A stretch of 40,657 bases of DNA from Bacillota bacterium (lineage in GTDB: Bacteria > Bacillota > Bacilli > Alicyclobacillales > SLC66). This document shows, piece after piece, positions 33,451 to 40,657 of the stretch (position 1 is its first letter; every line of letters begins with the position of its first letter). Both the position numbers and the translations under genes were made by a program. The DNA is taken from assembly GCA_026627345.1 (NCBI GenBank), contig JAPNUP010000117.1, forward strand, positions 1-40,657. The letters are read 5' to 3'. The notes beneath the pieces are model-generated. The model had not been told where the DNA came from. It made no database searches and saw only the letters and a list, made by a program, of their open reading frames with translations.

Positions 33451-33594
33451 GTTCAAAAAGTGTCGAGGTAAGACGTGCGTGGAAGAGGCGGCAGGCCGTT
33501 TTCAGCGCGCGGAGTGTACGTAGTCGGTACATGAGCACGTTGGAAACGGCCTGCCGCCTCTTCCGCGCTATGGAGTTCTCGGCACTTTTTGAAC
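33451..33594. repeat. Large near-perfect palindromic element (144 nt) upstream of mobA
   Basis: Outer arms 33451-33467 and 33578-33594 pair over 17 bp with one G.U. Inner arms 33481-33501 and 33544-33564 pair over a perfect 21 bp (GGAAGAGGCGGCAGGCCGTTT). A 5-bp TGTAC/GTACA stem sits at the tip. A 6-nt direct repeat TTAAAG flanks it (33440-33445 and 33601-33606). No coding frame is evident. The structure resembles long palindromic intergenic elements seen in Bacillales, possibly miniature mobile elements or a structured RNA. Confidence 0.85.
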
Positions 33595-33622
33595 AACCTC
33601 TTAAAGACGGGCAGGTGATGGC

Positions 33623-34255
33623 ATGCACGAAGCGCTAGAAACCCCTTTTCCCATCAGTGTTCTCATTCTCGCAGGTGGTTACAGTCGGCGAATGGGTGAA
33701 GACAAGGCGCTGTTGCCGTTCGGGGACCAGACAGCACTGGAACGACTACTGTCAGTGGCGTGTGCGATTTCCGATGACGTGTTAGTCATCCGTCGGCCTG
33801 ATCAACCTGTCCTTCCAGCCGTGTCTACGTGTCGCATCGTACACGATCTTCGACCGGGCCAGGGGCCGCTCGCTGGAATCGAGGCGGGTCTACACGCAGC
33901 AAGGCACCTTTGGTGTCTGGTCTTGCCCGTCGATGCGCCAGGCGTTACGCGCGAGTTTGTAAACGCGTTGCTGTCCGTTGTTCCAGTCGCGCAAGCAGCA
34001 GGGGAACTAGCGGTGATTACCACAGAAGGTGTTCGGACCCATCCGTTACACGCAGTCTATCACAAGACTGTCGAAGGCATTATCGGTAAATTGCTGATCA
34101 ACAATAGAAGGAAAGTGCTTGAATTGTTAGCTGAAATTCCTTGGCGAGCCTGTCCGCAAGGACAGTGGGCAAGGACGGATCAACAGGGTCTGGCGGTGCA
34201 TCCATGCAACACGCCAGAGGAGGCGCAAGGACTACGCGAACGCCTTCATGGATAG
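33623..34255 (+). CDS. mobA: Molybdenum cofactor guanylyltransferase MobA
   Basis: Attaches GMP to molybdopterin, forming the bis-MGD cofactor of DMSO-reductase-family enzymes. The nucleotide-binding signature LAGGYSRRMGEDK is at residues 16-28. LRPGQGPLAGIEAGL and PVDAPGVT (the metal-binding DxP) follow. The length of 210 aa is normal. The ATG has AGGTGATG upstream. It starts the mobA/moeA-like/mobB/tatA/tatC cluster. The 310-nt gap before it holds only repeat D and the large palindrome. Confidence 0.92.
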   Translation: MHEALETPFPISVLILAGGYSRRMGEDKALLPFGDQTALERLLSVACAISDDVLVIRRPDQPVLPAVSTCRIVHDLRPGQGPLAGIEAGLHAARHLWCLVLPVDAPGVTREFVNALLSVVPVAQAAGELAVITTEGVRTHPLHAVYHKTVEGIIGKLLINNRRKVLELLAEIPWRACPQGQWARTDQQGLAVHPCNTPEEAQGLRERLHG

Positions 34256-34310
34256 AGACGATGGTGCGGTCGCAACACCGCTGTGGGAAAATAAGCGGCG
34301 GACGCCGTTA
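34256..34310 (+). repeat. Dispersed two-hairpin repeat, copy E
   Basis: It begins right after the mobA stop and ends 32 nt before the moeA-like start. It shares ATGGTGC, GTCGCA, CACCG, GGGAA, AATAAGCGGC and GACGCCGTTA with copies A and B in the same order and spacing, with several changes. The ATAA/TTAT and CGGC/GCCG pairs with the bulged G are kept. Confidence 0.7.
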
Positions 34311-34342
34311 TGTAGAGTGCGATGGAGAAAGAGGTGTGGCGT

Positions 34343-35323
34343 ATGAGACGCGAAGTTCGCGTGCAAGACGCGATCGGAATGACCTTGGCACACGACTTGA
34401 CGAGGATCGTCCCAGGCGAGTTTAAAGGGCGAGCGTTCGCCAAAGGTCACGTGATTCGCGAAGAAGACATTCCACAGTTGTTGTCCATTGGCAAAGAACA
34501 TATTTTTGTCTTGGAACTCGGGGCGGACGAGGTGCATGAGGATGAAGCGGCACAGCTCATGGCCAACGCCTTGGCACATAGTAGTTTGACGATGTCGGCC
34601 CCGCATGAAGGAAAAGTCACTTTTAAGGCAGCGCATGCGGGTCTGTGGAAGGTAGACGTCAGTGCACTGATGCGGATCAACAGCATCATCGATTTAGCAG
34701 TGGTGACCAAACGGACGGACACGCCTGTCGTGGCTGGAGAGTCGGTAACGGGACTGCGCGCGATTCCGCTGGTCTTGAAGCGTGAGAGGCTGGAGCAGTT
34801 TCTCGACGTGGCGAAACAAGACAGGCCATTGTTGCAGGTCATCCCTTACCGTCCTTTGCCTGTCGGCATTGTGACTACCGGGAGTGAAGTGGCTAAAGGT
34901 CGTATCACCGACCGCTTTGGCCCGGTGTTGCAAGAGAAACTGGAATTGTACGGACTTCAGTCACTAGGCCAGACCATCGTTGGAGACTCTGTAGACGATA
35001 TCGTGGCGGCGATTCGCGGTTTTTTAGCTGCAGGCGCAAAACTGGTGCTGGTGACAGGCGGTATGTCTGTCGACCCGGATGATCGCAGCCCAGCGGCAAT
35101 TCGTGAAGTGGCGACAGAAGTCGTGACTTACGGTATGCCGGTCTTGCCGGGGTCGATGTCGATGCTCGCTTATGCAGGGGACGTGCCGATCATGGGACTG
35201 CCGGGATGCGTAATCTATGACGCAGTGACAGTCTTTGACTGGTTGCTGCCGCGTCTTGCGGCGGGTGAGCGAATTGTCCGCGAAGACATCGTGGCGCTCG
35301 GACACGGCGGACTCATCAAATGA
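34343..35323 (+). CDS. MoeA/MoaB-like molybdopterin-binding protein
   Basis: A short MoeA-like protein. A helical N-terminal part with VQDAIGMTLAHDLTRIVPGEFKG, as at the start of MoeA, leads to a MoaB/MogA-type domain with TTGSEV (178-183) and VTGGMSVDPDD (237-247), then GLPGCVIYD. Family members bind molybdopterin and help insert molybdate. At 326 aa it is shorter than MoeA (about 400), lacking the usual C-terminal domain. ATG 34343 has AGAGGTG upstream; the ATG at 34322 does not. It overlaps mobB by 4 nt. Whether it can replace MoeA or is a regulator is open. Confidence 0.85.
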   Translation: MRREVRVQDAIGMTLAHDLTRIVPGEFKGRAFAKGHVIREEDIPQLLSIGKEHIFVLELGADEVHEDEAAQLMANALAHSSLTMSAPHEGKVTFKAAHAGLWKVDVSALMRINSIIDLAVVTKRTDTPVVAGESVTGLRAIPLVLKRERLEQFLDVAKQDRPLLQVIPYRPLPVGIVTTGSEVAKGRITDRFGPVLQEKLELYGLQSLGQTIVGDSVDDIVAAIRGFLAAGAKLVLVTGGMSVDPDDRSPAAIREVATEVVTYGMPVLPGSMSMLAYAGDVPIMGLPGCVIYDAVTVFDWLLPRLAAGERIVREDIVALGHGGLIK

Positions 35324-35871
35324 CACCGCTGATTGGGTTCGCAGGCCTGAAGAACACGGGGAAAACGACGCTTATCGCGCGTCTCATCGCGCACTACCAC
35401 GCGCGTGGACTGCGCGTAGGCGTCATCAAGCATGATGCCCACGGCTTTGCGGCATCGCCCGCAGGTACGGACACTGCAGTGTTTGCACAAGCGGGCGCCG
35501 AGGCCCTCGGCATTGCCAGCCCCGATGGTCATGTCGCTTGCGAATGGCGGCTGGATGTCGAACTTTCTTTGTGGGCGCTAGCTGAGCGACTCGGCGAAGT
35601 CGATCTGATCTTCGTCGAGGGGTATAAGCAAGCGCCTATTGTCAAATGGATCTTATTAGATACGTCGCAAGACGGGATCGACGTCAGCCGAACAGCGCCT
35701 TATGTCGACATGATGGAAGCCTCAGAGCGCGTCATCGGCTGGATTGTTCCGCGTCTACCATTTAGTATTGCCGGACACCATGGGCAGGTGTATCATAGAG
35801 AAGATATCGAAGGGATATGCAATCACATGGCAGACGTGTTCGCAGACGCCCGTCTCGCTTATAGCAACTGA
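35320..35871 (+). CDS. mobB: Molybdopterin-guanine dinucleotide biosynthesis protein MobB
   Basis: P-loop GTP-binding accessory of MobA in making MGD. Walker A GLKNTGKTT is at residues 9-17, VIKHDAHGF and DLIFVEGYKQAP (Walker B-like, with the family GYK) follow. 183 aa. The ATG overlaps the stop of the moeA-like gene (ATGA), so translation is coupled. tatA begins 56 nt after its stop and has its own ribosome site. Confidence 0.93.
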   Translation: MTPLIGFAGLKNTGKTTLIARLIAHYHARGLRVGVIKHDAHGFAASPAGTDTAVFAQAGAEALGIASPDGHVACEWRLDVELSLWALAERLGEVDLIFVEGYKQAPIVKWILLDTSQDGIDVSRTAPYVDMMEASERVIGWIVPRLPFSIAGHHGQVYHREDIEGICNHMADVFADARLAYSN

Positions 35872-35927
35872 ACATTTTACATTTTAGCGTTTTATAACAA
35901 TCATTCGACGTGAAGGAGTTGTAGATC

Positions 35928-36119
35928 ATGGGGATTGGCAACATTGGGATTTCCGGACTGATATTGATTCTCATCGCTGTTTTGCTCGTCTTCGGTCCTA
36001 GCAAGTTGCCGGAGGTTGGGCGCGCCTTTGGGCGGTCGCTGAAGGAATTCAAGGACGCGACGCGTGATTTGACTTCCGAAGCGAAACCTTCGCAGTTTAC
36101 GAAGAAAGACGAGGAGTAA
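35928..36119 (+). CDS. tatA: Twin-arginine translocase subunit TatA
   Basis: Pore-forming subunit of the Tat export pathway. One N-terminal membrane helix (about 8-23, [17 protein letters not shown]), the hinge [21 protein letters not shown] and a short charged tail are exactly the TatA/TatE pattern. 63 aa, typical of Gram-positive TatA. ATG 35928 has GAAGGAG (35912-35918) 9 nt upstream. It is followed by tatC after 12 nt. Its position after mobA/moeA-like/mobB suggests export of molybdenum enzymes. Confidence 0.95.
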   Translation: MGIGNIGISGLILILIAVLLVFGPSKLPEVGRAFGRSLKEFKDATRDLTSEAKPSQFTKKDEE

Positions 36120-36131
36120 CGTCGTCCGTCT

Positions 36132-37076
36132 ATGAATCGAGCGCATGATCATGGTTTAGTCGGGCATCTTGAGGATCTGCGCAGGCGTATCATCTATATT
36201 CTCATCTTTTTTATCGTGACGCTGGTCATCGCCCTCGCTTTCGTCGGCAATGTCTACGCGTTCTTGGTCAAACCAGTGCAAGGCAGGCTGGCAGTACTGG
36301 GCCCAGGCGATGTGGTGCAGATCTATCTGATGATCGCTGGCGTGGCTGCCCTCTGTGCCACGACTCCTTTTTTGCTGTGGCAGCTCTGGCGCTTTGTGAG
36401 TCCAGGGCTGGTCGAGCGCGAACGGCGGTATGCGCAAAGACTGATTTTGCCGATCACTTTGATGTTCTTGCTCGGAATCAGTTTCGGATATTTTATCGTC
36501 TTTCCTGAGATTTTTCATTTCCTCAGTGCACTGGCTGTGATCCGATTCCGCTTTTTGCTGACAGCGACCGAGTATTTTTCTTTTATGGTCAATATTGTAT
36601 TGCCGTTTGGCCTCTTGTTTGAGTTACCCGTTGTGGTGATGTTTCTGACGCGTATTGGCTTGATCACGCCGCGCTGGCTGAGAAAGGTGCGGCGCTTCGC
36701 CTATTTTATCTGCGTTATACTCGGCACCTTGATTAGTCCGCCTGAACTCATCTCTCACCTTTCAGTGACGGTCCCCATGATCCTCGTGTACGAGGCGAGC
36801 ATTGGGATTTCTGCGCTCGCCTATAGGCGCAAGATGGCGTCGCAGCGGTGGTGGCGCGAAGGCGCAAAGCCAGAGCGCGATGAAATGTCCGGAGATATAG
36901 CAGACTCGACATCCACTGTGGACAAGCCTGAGGACACCGAAAAGGTGCAAGGCACAGAAGAGTCCGCTGATGAGGTTCGGCCCACAGCGGAGCAGACATC
37001 AGAACCTATGGTTGACGAACACGCGCCGACGGTTCTGCCTAGTCGGCCAGGTATTGACGTCGAAGAACGCGAGTAG
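36132..37076 (+). CDS. tatC: Twin-arginine translocase subunit TatC, with acidic C-terminal extension
   Basis: Signal-peptide receptor of the Tat translocase, with six membrane helices in about the first 235 residues. The N-terminal HLEDLRRRI and the FVSPGLVERERRYAQ and LPFGLLFELPVV blocks are the conserved recognition and glutamate sites. From about residue 245 to 314 a hydrophilic tail rich in Glu, Asp, Thr and Ser follows. This is absent in the usual 230-260-residue protein. The ATG at 36132 has a GAGGAG site, but 15 nt away, so translation may depend on tatA. Confidence 0.93.
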   Translation: MNRAHDHGLVGHLEDLRRRIIYILIFFIVTLVIALAFVGNVYAFLVKPVQGRLAVLGPGDVVQIYLMIAGVAALCATTPFLLWQLWRFVSPGLVERERRYAQRLILPITLMFLLGISFGYFIVFPEIFHFLSALAVIRFRFLLTATEYFSFMVNIVLPFGLLFELPVVVMFLTRIGLITPRWLRKVRRFAYFICVILGTLISPPELISHLSVTVPMILVYEASIGISALAYRRKMASQRWWREGAKPERDEMSGDIADSTSTVDKPEDTEKVQGTEESADEVRPTAEQTSEPMVDEHAPTVLPSRPGIDVEERE

Positions 37077-37101
37077 TCGCCGATATGGGCGGCCAACACC
37101 A

Positions 37102-37132
37102 AAACAGAGACCTGTGATTCAGGTCTCTGTTT
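37102..37132. terminator. Hairpin between convergent tatC and trpS, bidirectional terminator
   Basis: 13-bp perfect stem AAACAGAGACCTG / CAGGTCTCTGTTT with loop tgatt. It lies 25 nt after the tatC stop and 26 nt beyond the trpS stop. A- and T-runs at the stem ends serve both strands, though they are short. Confidence 0.75.
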
Positions 37133-37158
37133 CGGTATTGGCTCTCGAACTTATACAC

Positions 37159-38172
<1,014 letters not shown>

Positions 38173-38189
38173 TCATCATCCTTTAATTA

Positions 38190-38225
38190 GGGAAGTGCAT
38201 CGATCTTCCCACAGGCCCGACCTGT
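38190..38225 (-). promoter_or_regulatory. Two tandem hairpins in the trpS leader
   Basis: In transcript order: ACAGG-N5-CCTGT (38225-38211) and GGGAAG-N9-CTTCCC (38210-38190), directly adjacent. They end 21 nt before the trpS start. There is no U-tract and no T-box specifier domain, and no run of Trp codons. A role in translation or mRNA stability is possible but unproved. Confidence 0.35.
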
Positions 38226-38302
38226 CTGTCAAATGCGCCCCTTCCTATGTTCACATCTTCCTTAGTCAACGAAATTTTTTCCGAAAAATTTGGTTCCATC
38301 AG

Positions 38303-38331
38303 TTGCATTGTCGCCGCCTATTGGTTAATAT
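38303..38331 (+). promoter_or_regulatory. Probable sigma-A promoter of groES-groEL
   Basis: TTGCAT (38303-38308), 17 nt, TAATAT (38326-38331). The transcription start would be near 38338, so the CIRCE operator overlaps the early transcribed region, as usual for HrcA-controlled genes. A TATAAG at 38329 is an alternative -10. Confidence 0.55.
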
Positions 38332-38342
38332 AAGTGATGTCG

Positions 38343-38369
38343 TTAGCACTCGAGCGAAGTGAGTGCTAA
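38343..38369. promoter_or_regulatory. CIRCE operator (HrcA binding site)
   Basis: Perfect TTAGCACTC-N9-GAGTGCTAA. HrcA, stabilised by GroEL, represses groESL at this site and releases it on heat or protein stress. It lies 42 nt before the groES start. Confidence 0.97.
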
Positions 38370-38411
38370 CAAAAGAACATTTCCGATGAGGAATTTAGAG
38401 GAGGGTTTCGC

Positions 38412-38696
38412 ATGATTAAACCACTCGGTGACCGCGTCTTGTTGCGCGCTGTTGAACGCGAGGAAAAGACCGCGAGCGGGATTGTTCTCCCAGACACCGC
38501 GAAAGAGAAACCGCAAGAGGCGGAAGTCGTAGCCGTTGGACCAGGTCGTTATGAAGATGGCAAACTGGTGGCTGTGGACGTAAAAGTCGGCGACCGCGTT
38601 ATTTTCTCCAAATATGCTGGCACCGAAGTCAAGTATGATTCGGTTGAATATCTGCTCTGCCGCGAGTCCGACATTCTGGCTGTCGTTGAGCGCTAA
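38412..38696 (+). CDS. groES: Co-chaperonin GroES
   Basis: Forms the seven-membered lid of the GroEL folding chamber. [20 protein letters not shown] with the mobile loop [13 protein letters not shown] and the late [12 protein letters not shown] are the family pattern. 94 aa is standard. The ATG has GGAGGG upstream. Its codons are biased to those of highly expressed genes, different from most of the window. groEL begins 33 nt after its stop, so they form one transcript. Confidence 0.98.
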   Translation: MIKPLGDRVLLRAVEREEKTASGIVLPDTAKEKPQEAEVVAVGPGRYEDGKLVAVDVKVGDRVIFSKYAGTEVKYDSVEYLLCRESDILAVVER

Positions 38697-40370
<1,674 letters not shown>

Positions 40371-40387
40371 GATCCCCTTTCGGGATC

Positions 40388-40431
40388 AAGCGCAGGGACC
40401 CTGGCAAGACCAAGGGGCCTGCGCTTTTTTT
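40388..40431 (+). terminator. Rho-independent terminator of groESL
   Basis: AAGCGCAGG (40388-40396) pairs with CCTGCGCTT (40418-40426), followed by a run of seven T residues (40425-40431). It lies just after the short GATCCC/GGGATC hairpin behind groEL. Confidence 0.85.
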
Positions 40432-40456
40432 GTGTTTTGTAGGCGCTTAGCCGTGT

Positions 40457-40486
40457 TTGTCGAGGCGATAGCCGCTACGTTATGAT
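40457..40486 (+). promoter_or_regulatory. Possible sigma-A promoter of the gene at the right edge
   Basis: TTGTCG (40457-40462), 18 nt, TATGAT (40481-40486). Transcription start would be near 40493, 31 nt before the ATG. Two-box match is moderate. Confidence 0.4.
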
Positions 40487-40523
40487 GGATGCGTAGCCTG
40501 GGTGATAGAGTGGAGCAATGGTC

Positions 40524-40657
40524 ATGAAGCTGCTTCAATATGTCGAGGGGCAGGAGCAACGCCTGGGGATCGCGCTCGATCACGGGGTCCTGACGGTCGC
40601 CGAGGCTGCGCGCGCCTTGCCTGCCGAGTCTGACGTACCGGTGACGCTCGCGGAAGT
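40524..40657 (+). CDS. N-terminus of a probable fumarylacetoacetate hydrolase (FAH)-family protein (cut by window edge)
   Basis: Only the first 44 residues are visible. MKLLQYVEGQEQRLGIALDH followed by GVLTVAEAA resembles the N-terminal domain of FAH-family hydrolases/isomerases, which often starts with a strand, a Gly and an ..GV.. segment. ATG 40524 has GGAG at 40512-40515 8 nt upstream; the ATG at 40518 is too near. The catalytic metal-binding domain lies outside the window, so the identity is tentative. Confidence 0.5.
   Translation, partial: MKLLQYVEGQEQRLGIALDHGVLTVAEAARALPAESDVPVTLAE

Overview
The window reads as chromosome of an endospore-forming Firmicute of the order Bacillales. 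The evidence is the gene order: ydcC-like/alr/ndoAI/ndoA, thiL/tsaE/tsaB/rimI/tsaD followed by a ydiF-type ABC-F gene, and groES-groEL behind a perfect CIRCE operator. Moderately high GC, frequent TTG/GTG starts, a Tat-plus-molybdenum-cofactor block and an S-adenosylhomocysteine hydrolase would fit an Alicyclobacillaceae-like lineage, but that placement is inference. No rRNA, tRNA, CRISPR array, prophage or transposase gene was seen.

Layout. 1-2.6 kb: a partial 3-hydroxyisobutyrate-dehydrogenase-like gene (-), a MurG-type glycosyltransferase and a small unknown protein, closed by a symmetrical terminator. 2.7-9.4 kb (-): a large RND exporter with an unusual insertion, a polysaccharide deacetylase and a KimA/YdaO-like potassium transporter. 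9.5-11.4 kb: queD-queE-queC (preQ0 synthesis). 11.5-12.9 kb: an LCP-family cell-wall ligase. 13.1-17.7 kb: nnr, ydcC-like lipoprotein, alr and the EndoAI/EndoA toxin-antitoxin pair. 17.7-19.3 kb: an ArsP/YcgR-type permease behind a structured leader, and a truncated YcgQ partner. 19.4-22.8 kb: ahcY-like gene, a class I amidotransferase-like hydrolase and a convergent flippase. 22.9-25.8 kb: small DUF1659, DUF2922 and DUF1450 proteins, then an ECF sigma factor with a membrane-anchored probable anti-sigma protein. 25.8-29.6 kb: thiL and the t6A genes. 29.7-33.3 kb: an ABC-F protein, a PAP2 phosphatase and 5-formyl-THF cyclo-ligase. 33.6-37.1 kb: mobA, moeA-like, mobB, tatA, tatC. 37.2-40.4 kb: trpS (-) and groES-groEL. 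The right edge cuts a probable FAH-family gene.

Several blocks work as units. queD/E/C make preQ0 from dihydroneopterin triphosphate. tsaE/B/D build the tRNA t6A modification. mobA/moeA-like/mobB mature the molybdenum cofactor, and the adjacent Tat translocase could export the folded molybdoenzymes. nnr/alr/ndoAI/ndoA is a conserved Bacillales neighbourhood.

The least explained material is non-coding. There is a dispersed family of short two-hairpin repeats in five gaps (about 12.93, 18.88, 20.70, 33.41 and 34.26 kb), two copies of which match at 52 of 53 positions with an apparent compensatory change. A 144-nt near-perfect palindrome lies upstream of mobA, and a structured leader resembling no riboswitch I recognise lies upstream of the permease gene. 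These are the best candidates for undescribed biology. No complete novel protein system is evident.
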